A stretch of DNA of 64,000 bases. It comes from Wuchereria bancrofti. Lineage: Eukaryota > Nematoda > Chromadorea > Rhabditida > Onchocercidae. The DNA lies in the NCBI GenBank assembly GCA_005281725.1, contig SSBO01000012.1, positions 4,789,564 to 4,853,563 of the forward strand, in the 5' to 3' direction. Positions 36,801 to 48,063 of this stretch are shown in pieces. Position numbers and translations under genes: made by a program. How positions within the stretch are numbered: the first letter of the stretch is position 1; each line of letters opens with the position of its first letter. The notes below the pieces were generated by a model that worked only from the letters and a program-made list of their open reading frames with translations, ran no database searches and was not told where the DNA came from.

Positions 36801-39800
36801 TTTGTTTTTATGTGTAATGAGTTACACAACCCTATTTCAACTTCTCTGAACATGAACCTTTCCTGAAAGGAGGTTTACGATTACAGTTACTATGTCCAGT
36901 CGTTTCGTTATTGTTTCTTTCTCTCGTTTGTCATGCTATACTTTCATTACCATTCATCAAATTGCGTTAAATATTGCTACCTTTTATTTAGAATTCCCAG
37001 AGAATTTTTTGGTCATCTGAAGGACGTGGTCGCTCGATTCGCTCACTACTTCGTAGCGCCTTTTTTAACGGCTCTGGTTTGAAAACTGTATATGAAGGAA
37101 ATGCAGTGAATTATATTGCTGTGGACTGGATCACCTCAAATATTTATTGGTTAGACAGTGAATTTTTTTCTGGAACTCAAAGATATTGATTTTTATATGT
37201 AACAAGAGTAATTTTTCATAACCTTCCTGAGTGTTCATTCAAATTAAAGTAAAAATCAGAGGTCAGACATCTTTGAATTGGATTTCGATGGTATTGTGTT
37301 TGTACGCTTGCTTTCTAATAAAAGGTATGAGCTAGAAGATGAAAAAAAAAATAAATAAAACAAATGAAAAAGTATCGGCGTTCCCATTGTACATCTCTCT
37401 TCTACTTTAATTTTACTTTAATTTTAGTCGTTTTAAGGTGTAATATGGAACAACGTCGAATTGAAATGGTTCGTGGTGATGGACGTCGTCATCGTACAAT
37501 TGCATGGGAAAATATTGATCCTCGGTATCTAGTTGTCCATCCACTTCAGCGATTTCTTGTTTTTGTTAATTATTATAATCAGCAGAAAATCACTATAAAT
37601 GTAAGTGCATTCTCTGTTTTATAATGTTTTCGTTTTGGTTGACAGAAGGTCTGAATTTTATGCATTCTTTTTTAGTCTGAAAATTGTATTGAAATAGATG
37701 CCTTTTTCTAACTTACTTTGTCACTGTTTCACAGTGAAATTCTTTTCCTGATTGTTTGTTTAGAAGTATTCTTCTGAAGATGGTTTGATTAGAACCATCT
37801 TTAGGTTTCTTCTTTTGCATTTTACGAGTATTACATAATTAGAAAATACCTCTCCATGGCGAGCAATCAGGAGGCCAAGTTATTGTTCAACAGCTGGACA
37901 CAGTTAATGCACTTGCGATTGATTTTGAATCTGAATTGTTAGTGTGGTCAGAACTGGATGAACATGGAGGTGGAGTTTCCATTTCTGACTTCAGTGGTTT
38001 GTTTTTTGGTCTTCCAGACAGAGATGTACGTTTTTGGATTTTGGGATTCACTGTTAGTAGCGAAGCCAATTCATTTCGTCATAAAAAGAGTGAATTTATT
38101 TTTTCTTGAAAATTTGTTTTTACATTATTGCACTCTGACTGAGTCTACCATGAAGAAAAGTGGAATCATATAAGTAGCTTAAATTACCCACATCAATCAA
38201 TTTATATAAAGGTGAACGATCTGTTTGTTCTTTGGAGAAAATTACGAGTTAGTTAAACAAGCTTGCTTTGTTTAGTGTGTATGAGCTGCCTCAATGCTTC
38301 TATTGATTACATAGTAATCAATTTATATGAATGTTAAATCTGTGATATCTGTCGTTATTTTTATTACTGTTATTATTACAACTCATTGGTGATGCGAATT
38401 GAAACTGATTCATCATGTTTCAAGCCGCACCTTTAAAAAGTGAATGTTTCAAGGTAAGGGATCAAATCATTTGCAGGGAGAAGTCGTGCTCGTTTAATAT
38501 ATAGTGAACAGTTGTTACCTGTTGCATTAGCTGTTTATAATCGACAAATATACATTGCCAATATGAATAGCAATACTATTGATCTGTATAGCGGCCATGC
38601 ATTAACAGTTTTACATGATGGTGTCAGTCATGTTACAAATCTTGTTGTGGCACATGCGCAGATAAGTAAAGGTGAACGATCTGTTTGTTCTTTGGAGAAA
38701 ATTACGAGTTAGTTAAACAAGCTTGCTTTGTTTAGTGTGTATGAGCTGCCTCAATGCTTCTATTGATTACATAGTAACGAGATGGAACTATTGAAAAGAG
38801 CAGCAAAGAAATTGTTGAATACAAACGTTTTTGTATACCCTTTAACTTGAAATATTCATAATTTTAGACTATTCTGTCTAGGTTGGAATGGATGTGTTCA
38901 GAACAATGGTGGCTGTAGTGATATATGCGTGGCAGTCGGCGGAAGTTTATACAACGCAAGTGCCAAATGTTTTTGTGAGGATCATTTTACCTTTGATGAC
39001 GTTGGTGGAAAGTGCTTGCGTAAGTTATTTTTTATTTGTTTGCAAAAATTGATATGCAGACGTAGGTAAGAAAAGTAGTATACTTGTATTCTGAATGAGG
39101 GATATTAATTTATATTTTTCGAAATATTTCTTTATTTTAGCACCAAAGCACTTTCTGTTGGTCGCTGTTCGAGGTCGTTTCATACGTTTCAATCTGAGAC
39201 AAGCGGATACCGGTGGCGTATTCTGGAAGAATGTATGTCTTACTCAGAGTTTTTTGAAAGAATCTGGTTTTCAAGTTATATGATTTAATGTAATTTCAGG
39301 ACCCTTATTCAATTTTGTCAATAACAAATGTTGGCACACCGGTTTCAGTGGGTGTTGATTTATTTTCTGCAAATCGTTCGATTTACTGGATTGATTCTAA
39401 TGATGATAAAGTTGTTAAACGATCATCAGATTTATCGCAATCCATGGTGTGCACTTTGTCACTCTTTTACTTTCAAAGTTACTGAAGAATTAAAATTAGC
39501 ATCGCTAGTAAGTGAATATTTCGTTATTCGTGTCATTTTCACATTATTGATATTATGTTTAGACGCAGACAATTACATTATCAAAACATTCGAATTGTGC
39601 GATACTTTTCTACTTAGCAGTCGATGAAGTAGGCCGACAGTTATTTGTTTCGTGCGCAGAACATGGGCTCAGCCATGCATCATCCATTCATGTCTGGCGT
39701 ATAAAGGTTTTTCATCAAATTAATTCGTGATTTTTGGTTTAATCGTTAAGTTTTGGAGCTCTCATATTAGTGTCAGTTATTTCAGCATTTCGTATTTACA

Positions 39801-42800
39801 TGTTTTGTCTTTAGTTATTATAACAAAATTACTTTATTTTTCTTCAGAATAATGATCATTTGGAATATATTGGCGTTGTCGTGTCAGGAAGAGAGCGTTC
39901 TGCAGTAACTAATCGACCTCCTTATCCTCGACAAATTGCTCTTTTTCCTAGGCTGAAGTACGTCTCTGAAATGTTTTCATCAAATTAGTTCGTGATTTTT
40001 GGTTTAATCGTTAAGTTTTGGAGCTCCTATATTAGTGTCAGTTATTTTCAGCCTCCTTTTTTACGTAGATGATGCTGGTTCCATTCCTGTGATTGTTCGG
40101 TGTTCATTGAATGGTCGCCAGTGTGTACAGTGGGAAGCACCAAATTTAATGCACACTGTGAAACTTCATGCTTTTCAAATCAACGACCGATTGTACTATA
40201 CGACAGCAAATGGTTAGATTTGAATGTTTAGTATGTTATAAACAAGAATTGTTTTTTTAAATCGAGGAAATAAACTTGCTTTGCTACAGTAGATACTAGT
40301 CGTTTTGTGAAGATTGCGTTAAGCAGACTTATCGTATTTATTACTCAGTGAGCTAGGTTTTTGGACAGCGAAGAAATATAACGTCAAAAAATGGTATGCA
40401 TATAAGTTGGATTTGTTTTTAGGGTTGTGGTCACGAGATGCACATGTGTTTTCGGATGTGCGTCATCACGTCAAAGCGCGACCTTCGGATATTGATATGG
40501 TTCCAATCAATGAGAAGAAATTGATAATTATTGCAAAAAATGAATCCCAGTTAGAGTTAATCTACAATTTAGTTTTTATCTATCCAAGGGACATGCCAGT
40601 TAGTCTTTCTCTTTCGCAGTTGCAGATATGATGATCTGCTGTTGGAACTAATGGATGATATTCCTACTGTTTCCTTGGATGAACTAAAATGGAGCACAAC
40701 ATCTCCCTTCTCAGTCAGGCATATTCTCGCATTGACAGTGGTTGGCAGTATCGAAAGGGACTTTTATGTAAATTTGAACCATACTTGTGCAGTATCACAC
40801 TGTTCACATTTGTGTCGAGTCCCACGAGATTCTAGGAAACGTCATGAATGTCTCTGCCCTCTTGGATTTGGCTTACAAACTCCAAGGTCAGTTTTGCTAT
40901 TTGACTAAGGAAATCATATTTATATTTGTAGCATTGAAGTTGAAATTATAATTTCAGTGAAACTTTTTGTTTTAAACATACATCTTGTCTACACTGGCAA
41001 TTTAAATGTGACGATGGACAAAAATGCATACACGCAATGGCAAAATGTGATGGTCATTATGATTGTGTCGATGGTAGTGATGAATCTTCGCATTGGTGCG
41101 GCAATATTGCTTTTGATAAGTGGCCATGTGATAACAGGAAAGCATCAATTGCCCGAGCGCTTGTTTGTAACGGTTATTTATTCATTTTTCTAATCTAATG
41201 TTTGGGAACTTGACTTTTCGCAAATGTTAGCAATTTTTTGGTTTTTGATATATTCTTTGTTTAGGAGCAGAAGATTGTGCCGATGGATCAGACGAGGCTC
41301 ATTGCCGGTGTACTAATCCGCTTTTTTATTTCGACTGTACCTTTGGACTAAATGCTGCATTGCATCCTGCTGAATGTATTCGCCGAGAGTTGATCTGTAA
41401 TGGTATTAACAACTGCTATGCTGGTCAGGATGAAGAGAAACAGGTTAAAACTCCAGTTCATTTAGAGGATGTATTGAAAGCATTTGAAAGCTAAATGCCA
41501 TTGCATACAGCGTTCATCACGCTTATGAATTTCTAGCTATGTTCTGAATTTGTCGCGACAGTAACAGTTGCTACAGCTATATCACCTTTATTCGAATTGA
41601 TTATACCGCTGGCAGTATTTTTTTTGGCACTTAGTATTGTAAGTGTGTGCTGCTGCCATCTTTCGAAGCAACAACCACTAGGACAGAATTTATTTCATGC
41701 AACAACAGATTCATTGCCGATGAATGCTGAGCCACGAGTGCTATTGCCAGCACATCTAGATGGTACGCAGATTGAGGTATGTTATCAAGGAATTCCGTGA
41801 AATCTGGAATAATCTATTTTATCAGATTTCGTTTGCTCAGCAATTGTTGTTTGTAAATAAGCTTCATTTCATTTTTTTTTTTAGTTCCAGCTTCATACTT
41901 ACTCTGTTGGGTCATCATCGCTGTATAATGCATTGCCTCCACCAAATTCACGATTATCAACCGATACAATTTCATATCATCACTCACTCAATGGTAGCCC
42001 TTCGGAAAAGAGTTCCATGTTTGCTGCAATTAGTGCTGCTGTAGCTAAAGCAAATCCTCGGAAGTTCTTTGCACCACCACCTTCTGCCGCAAGGTGTTAC
42101 AGTTTAGCATTTTTACTAAAGCTCAGAATTTTAACCTTTTGTGCTATTATAAATTTTGGGGTAATGTCGCCTAACCAATGAAGAGAATGTACATCGGAAA
42201 GTTGAATTTGAAGAATTATGAATGGATTAAAGAATTAAGGCTTTAAAAAATCATTATAATCGATATTTGTAGTTTGTCAACATATGGTGTTGTGAAACCA
42301 GCTGGGATGCGAGTTCATTTGCAGCACGGTGGTCGTGGTGGTATAGCTTCCACTAGAAATAGACGAAAACAACGATATCATTCACGTACTATTGGTATCA
42401 CCAGAACTCACAGTCCTCCACCATCTTACTCAAAGGTACATAGTGATCTTCTCTTGCGTCTGTATGTGGATATTTGATTTCCTCACTGTCAATTTCATTA
42501 AACAAGTGAACCTTTTCGTATATTAAAATAACAATGCCGAAATGTTTTTAAATACATTTTATTGCAGAACTTTCACTCGAAATGATTTATCGTATTACAG
42601 TGTTATGCATATTTAGGCTATAATCTGCACATTTTGCCCTTTGCTATTAGCGACTTCTCTTTCAGCAAACTTTTTGTTACTGACACGTTCAATGATCAGG
42701 CTTATATGGCAATTCTGTGTATAAAAAAATTTCTGTTTTAGGCTGACGGCTATGATCAGTTTGAAAAGCAAGGATCATTTTTTCTTTTTTTTTGTATTTT

Positions 42801-43045
42801 ACTTTCAGGTGAAGACCACTCGTCCAGTTCATGTCGATACGGAAATGGGATACAGCGACGAAGAGCCTCAGCAGCTACAAGTGCCAACGAGTAGTAGAAT
42901 TATCCCCTGTATAGATTCATCATCAATGGAAAGTACGGGACATGTATTGTTACCAAGTAGTAATTTTATCTCATCTACTAAATTTACTCATCAACAGCAT
43001 CTGCTCGATTACTCATCAACGTCTTCTGATGTTTCATTCGGGTAA
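30897..43045 (+). CDS. LRP5/6 (Arrow)-like receptor
   Basis: Thirty-two exons close in phase to about 1785 residues (human LRP6: 1613). Exon starts: 30897, 31356, 31918, 32663, 33018, 33512, 33806, 34124, 34583, 34894, 35330, 35605, 36108, 36549, 36992, 37428, 37843, 38477, 38882, 39141, 39300, 39563, 39848, 40052, 40423, 40626, 40958, 41265, 41537, 41885, 42273, 42809. A signal peptide (KFACFLFCFVSS) is followed by four units of YWTD-type beta-propeller plus EGF; the EGFs include NGGCSHICVLIPG, NGGCSHICVKL and NNGGCSDICV. Three LDLa repeats come next (CDGHYDCVDGSDE, EDCADGSDEAHC, NNCYAGQDEEKQLC), then one transmembrane helix (FELIIPLAVFFLALSIVSV). The tail has PPP motifs (LPPPNSRLS, APPPSAAR, SPPPSYSK). 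That order is diagnostic of LRP5/6/Arrow, the Wnt co-receptor. The blades are divergent (many YWTD replaced by IYWLD or LYYV). The first-exon donor (within a GTAT run) is the weakest junction. Confidence 0.85.
34124..34264 (+). CDS. LRP5/6-like EGF domain 1 exon
   Basis: Single exon encoding a class-B-type EGF module with six cysteines (NPCGSKNGGCSHIC, SCLCPVG, LTC). It closes the first beta-propeller, as in LRP5/6. Entry and exit phase are both 1, so the module is a symmetric, shuffling-competent exon. Confidence 0.85.
38207..38317 (+). repeat. 111-bp perfect intronic duplicate, copy 1
   Basis: Identical base for base to 38667-38777, 460 bp downstream, in the LRP-like gene. This copy is flanked on both sides by AATCAATTTATAT (about 38192-38204 left, 38316-38328 right), which looks like a target duplication made when the segment was inserted. 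It lies in the intron before exon 38477-38665. Confidence 0.95.
38667..38777 (+). repeat. 111-bp perfect intronic duplicate, copy 2
   Basis: This copy starts right after the GT donor of exon 38477-38665 and covers the 5' half of the following intron. It is not flanked by the AATCAATTTATAT repeat, so it is probably the donor (ancestral) copy of the duplicate at 38207. Confidence 0.95.
39707..39786 (+). repeat. Intron duplicate, source copy
   Basis: The first 80 nt of the intron after exon 39563-39706, starting at its GT donor and ending in a cryptic acceptor-like gttatttcag. The segment matches 39973-40051 with only a few differences. The true acceptor of this intron is further down, at 39846-39847. 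Confidence 0.93.
39973..40051 (+). repeat. Intron duplicate forming the next intron
   Basis: This segment makes up 79 of the 94 nt of the intron at 39958-40051, including its functional acceptor (cagttattttcag). Only the first 15 nt, with the gtacgt donor, are not derived from the upstream intron. The copy uses as a real splice site the sequence that is cryptic in the source. Confidence 0.93.
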
Positions 43046-43858
43046 GGAAGTAGAATCTGTTGGTTGATGCTTCAAAGAAAACAAATGAATATATTTTACT
43101 GCAGTTGTCAACCAATCTAACTGACATGTATGATTTTTTATTTAGGATGTCTAAAAAATTGTCCAACTTCATTGATCTCATCCATTCCTGTTTTCCTTTC
43201 ATTCAGATTTATATGAATGACATTTTTGTTTGTATTTGATTCTGTCGCTTATTGCTACTTGCAGTTCATTATCATTGCGTTACTATGGTTGATTAAAGAT
43301 GAAAATGTTCCAGTATTTAAATTTACGGAATTTTATCATGTAGTAACCATGAAAAATTACCGCAATAGTAACTCTTATAATATTGTTTAAAATTTTGAAA
43401 TCTTAATGACTTTTCAGCATTTTGCCAATAAATATAACTGTGAATCTACAAGGAATTTTATCTATAGCTTCTTTTCGAATTCACTATATTGTCGGTGTCT
43501 CAAATTATAAAATATTTGTTATTTCTTTACTCCGTTATGTTGAAGTCTAAAATATGGCAGGATTAAGAAAAATTAAGGATTACTAGTGATCTAAGATTTT
43601 CCAGCTCGTCCTATCTGTGATAAGAATGCGTTTCCTACTCTATGTGAGTACTGTTAACATAAGTCTCGATGATTTCGGTATGTAATTCGTTGAAAATGCT
43701 CCATTTCACAGGATCTGTTTAACCTTTGAGTTTTTGTTACAGCTAGTTATGGTGTTTTGCTTTTGTTTTCATGGTGTACGACATGTGATTTTTTTTAATG
43801 GATTTAATGGATGAATTTGAACAAGTTATTAAAAATGAAAAAATTTCTCTTTTTATAG

Positions 43859-44266
43859 GAGTGGACTTTTAACTTGGATAAATACTCTGCACTACGCAAT
43901 TGTCACTGCATGCCGGTTTCTGGTAAGCAACCATTTGTGGATGTATGTGCAGGAGCAGGTACTAATAAACGACTTGTACGTTCAGAGGAAAGTCTTGAAA
44001 TTTCATTTTTTTGGTGGTTGGATGTGGTGTTGATCTGTTTCATGTGCAAAAGGTGTAATTATGTTTCATCTGCTGTCGTTTTATATCCAAGAATAGGAAA
44101 ACTCGAAATTGAAATTTCGGTGGCGCTTCTTGTTCAGTGTTGTTTAAAACATGAATCTAAGCATGCAGCATGACCCATTAGCATGCAAAGTCATAAGATG
44201 AAGTAGTTACATTTTTTGCAGGACTGCTTATCGCTAAAAAGTAGTGCTTCATCAATTTTAGCTTGA
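43859..44266 (+). other. Possible alternative 3' exons of the receptor
   Basis: The TAA stop at 43043 lies inside a donor-like GG|gtaagg (splice after 43041). If spliced, phase 2 fits an exon at 43859-43922 (acceptor tctctttttatag, donor CTG|gtaagc), whose phase 0 exit fits 44222-44266 (acceptor ttttttgcag, ending in TGA). The tail would be about 35 residues (SGLLTWINTLHYAIVTACRF, then DCLSLKSSASSILA). No motif is seen in it. Confidence 0.3.
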
Positions 44267-47200
44267 CTGGAGAGCAGGAGAATGCGAACAAGTGTGCTTT
44301 CTGGGGTGAATCTTATATTTCCAGCGGACTTTTGATGTTCACTGTAATCATTGCTGATGAAAACCGTTTCTACTTTATATTATTGACGTTCCTTCCCGAA
44401 TTCCCTTGTGCTTTTTATCTATTTTTTCAAATGACCATACCTTTTCCCATGCGGACATTATTTTGAAAACAAGTTTTAAATACATTCGTCGCCAGAGTTC
44501 TTGTCTTAAACGTTAATCCTGTATTTCTTGTTATAATAGCACACTTGAAATTGACCGATAAGTGACAGTTTACTAAACAAGTAAATCAAGAACATATGAA
44601 TCTTGCACAATATTTGGGGTACTTCTGCCTACTCAGAATCTCTGGTTTTTTATATGCATTCCTGAAGAAGGGCAGTTACATTAAATTATTCCTTTTTTTT
44701 TTCAATATGGAACGGAAATTTTAATTTGAATAATAACCTTTTTGCAATGAAAGCTACTCCAAAATCATTAGTGCTGATAAAATTTATCATTGTATTTGAG
44801 ATGTAATCTAAGTTCCATAATCAAAACACAGTGCTCAGTCTTAAAGTGCAGATCTGAATATCGATGACTTCGAATTTAAAAAGATGTGCGGAAGTTTCAC
44901 ATTTGGCTGCAATGTCAGATATTTATTTACATTGATATGCAATTCATTCTGGGAAATAGAGTCTATGGGAAGCTGTACGTGTGGCTTTCATAACTACAGG
45001 GAAAAAGAGGGTGTACGGACGGTGAATCCTGTTTTTCTTGTAGTTTTATATAACACAGTGTCATTCAAATGTCATGAAAAATGTGTGTTGTGGTGGAGTT
45101 TTTTGCTGAGCATTTTGAGTGATGGATTTTAAATTGTGATGAAGTTATGCCGCAATAATATTGTTCACTGTTTGCAAAAATACTACTTAAAGAGACCTCT
45201 TGATTATGTAATGTGAGAATTAATTTATATTTTGCCTAGAAATGAGTTTTTATTGGTAATGTGTATTAGAAATGAGCTAAAGATTGTGTTATAATGCAAC
45301 CATATTAATATTAAAAAAGTTTTAGAAAGTGATGACTTCTGCGAACAAAATTTTTGGGGAAAAAATTAGTAGGAATATTATATTAGATTTAATGGGTTTT
45401 TCGGACGCAAATCCATTTATCTTTTTCTACTTTAGGAACTTTATTTTATTCATACTACAAGAATAAATTTTAAATTTGCATGTTTTAAAGGTTTTGAGTT
45501 GGCTAGCGCTTTGTCTCATTCTTTTTCCCTTTACATTAACATTTTTCTTCACAGTAACAAGGTCGCTGAAAACATCAGGTATATGGATATAGTTTACTCC
45601 CACACATAGTAAGCATAGCAAGCCTTGCTTGCTGTCATTTTAATCACAAAATTGAAATTGTCGAAAATCCTTTTGAGAAAATAAAACTCACAATTTACTT
45701 CTATGTACAGCAAACAAAATGGCTCTAACAAACTACCTGAATTATATCCGTTTTGAAGTATATTCATCGTGCTACTTGATTATGTGTTACTTGATTACTT
45801 TATTAAAGGAAAAGAATATGGTAATACATCTTAACCTCCAAAATATTGTACAAGGCATTTTGAATATATTTCCTCCTTTTCTAGCTCAGATACAAATTTA
45901 GAATTAGTCACTGACATCCACTGAATGCAATAATAATTTATTGCAACAAATAAATCACACTATTTCGTATCGAGCAGATATCATTCGTAACAGTTGTCAC
46001 TTCACAACAACCTCTCACTTTCATTGTCTCAAATATACCACTGACATATTTTTGCAAAGCTTTTTTGTAAACAAAAAGTGTTTGTTATTTTTCTTAAACC
46101 TTTTTGCTCTTTATATGATCCAAATTTATGTGATCCAACCAAACTTTGAAGAATGATATTAACAGTTTAGCATTACTCACTTTATAAAATAAACTTAAGA
46201 ACTTTTCATATGTTCAAAAATAGTGGTCAAATTTAGAAAACTGGAACATACGACAAACTGGTAAATAAGTTGTTGGGAATGGAAATGAAAATTTTGGTTT
46301 GCTGGCCATTTGCGTTTCACGGTGCGAGTTATTTTCATGCTTTCCTTATGAAGTTTTTAAGCATTTAATGTTTCTCTTGTAACAAATTCTTTTTTGAGTT
46401 ATTTGTATTTATGAGTTATTTGTAAATATCACTAGGGGAGCAATTCGTTTGTTTACCAGAAATTCATTAGTTTTCTCTACTGGTAGTGAATTGAAATTCA
46501 ATTTTGTTTACAGAATTCAAACTAATTTGCATATTGGACTCTCCGTAGCACTAGCGAGATATTGATGTCGTTGCTGTCTTCCCTGTCACTCTCTTTCTTT
46601 TTCAAATATTTGTTACAATAATTATTTCTTTCGAACAACTCTTCTTCGTGATATTGCGGTATCATTTCATTAAAGATTTGAATGCTTGAAATAATTTCAA
46701 CATTCTTCAAACACTTTTTAGTATAACATATCAGTAAAGGAATATTTTGACATAGATCATTGACTGCAATATTGCACATTATTGTCGTTATCAGTAACGA
46801 CGTTTTTCATAGTGAAAACTTCAATAGGATCGTATGAAAGAAATCATCAAAATTTTGGCCTGCGAGTTTTCCAAAAAAGTTATAAAATTGTCTAAAGAAT
46901 TGGGCTCAGAAATAACAATTTTTGAAAGCAGAAATTTGCGCAAGTGTAATTATGCGAAGATTAATTGACTTTTCTTTCATTTCTCTAGAAGAATAATAAA
47001 ACTGCTTTCCTTCTAATATTTATGTAGATCGCTTACCGATTACGAGAAATCTAATGACCAAGGTTGTAATAACCCATTATAAATAATAGTTTGTAAAGCA
47101 TGATCAGGTTTTGAAGAGGATAAGAATTATTAATGCGTATGTGATTAAATTCAAGTTATGCCCGATCTGAGTTACAATTCGAACTGGGAATCAAAACAAA

Positions 47201-48035
47201 AGCTTCTGTAAAAAGACAGTAATTCTTTCTTTATTTATACAGCATTTTTCTTGGAGCCTACGTGACCATAAAAGCTTAAAACGACTGATGGAATAATATA
47301 ATGGATTTTAATAAAATATGCAGAGAAAAACTGCCCTACCAGATTCAGTTACGCAGTTCGTTCTCCTATGATTCAATAGTAGTGATGGTTCTCTCCCATT
47401 CACTGTTTCTGGACGAATAATAGTGTTAAAAGTTTAGCTGTTTACCTCAATATCTTTCCAACAAACGCTGTTAATCATCTTTAGATCATTTTCAGATTGT
47501 TCTACCGCCAAAAGTCTTCTAACTTCATTTTATTTCAAAATTAGCCCTGCATTCCAGTTTGACTTACTAGTTCCGATAAACGTGTCGTCTTTAATTCTGA
47601 GAATATTTTTCCACCTTTCTAACGTCGCACAACAATTACATGAGTATCACAATCAACATCTTTTCCAAAAAAGTGAAGAGACGTGTGATTCAGGTCGAGA
47701 AAGAACATGGTTTGAATAAAAAATCTTTTCTTTTAAATTTGGCATTAAGAAGGCAGGTAAAAAATTCTAATAGATGCCAGCTTTATAAATTACGAAGCTG
47801 TATAAATATGACCCATCCCGGTACTTCTTGCTGACCTGTCTACCTCTCGTCACTTCCTATCTATCGTTTCTTTTTCTGCTTATAAAGTTTACTTAACACT
47901 TGAATATCAACTGTTATTGCTACTTAAACGCAAAACAAATAATATGAGAGGAAAACCACAAAGAGAGGAAAACTTCTGTATTCTTCTTGTGCAAATATCA
48001 CTAGCAGATCATTAATTCACACACTTCCCTTTGAA

Positions 48036-48063
48036 TTTGTTGTTGTTGTTGTTGTTGTTGTTG
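48036..48063. repeat. (TTG)n microsatellite
   Basis: About nine uninterrupted TTG/GTT units in intergenic DNA. Confidence 0.95.

Noticed and set aside
46522..46779. Minus-strand frame with charged C-terminal half.
   Set aside because: No acceptor or donor gives a multi-exon model and no family is recognised; length is within chance for this base composition.
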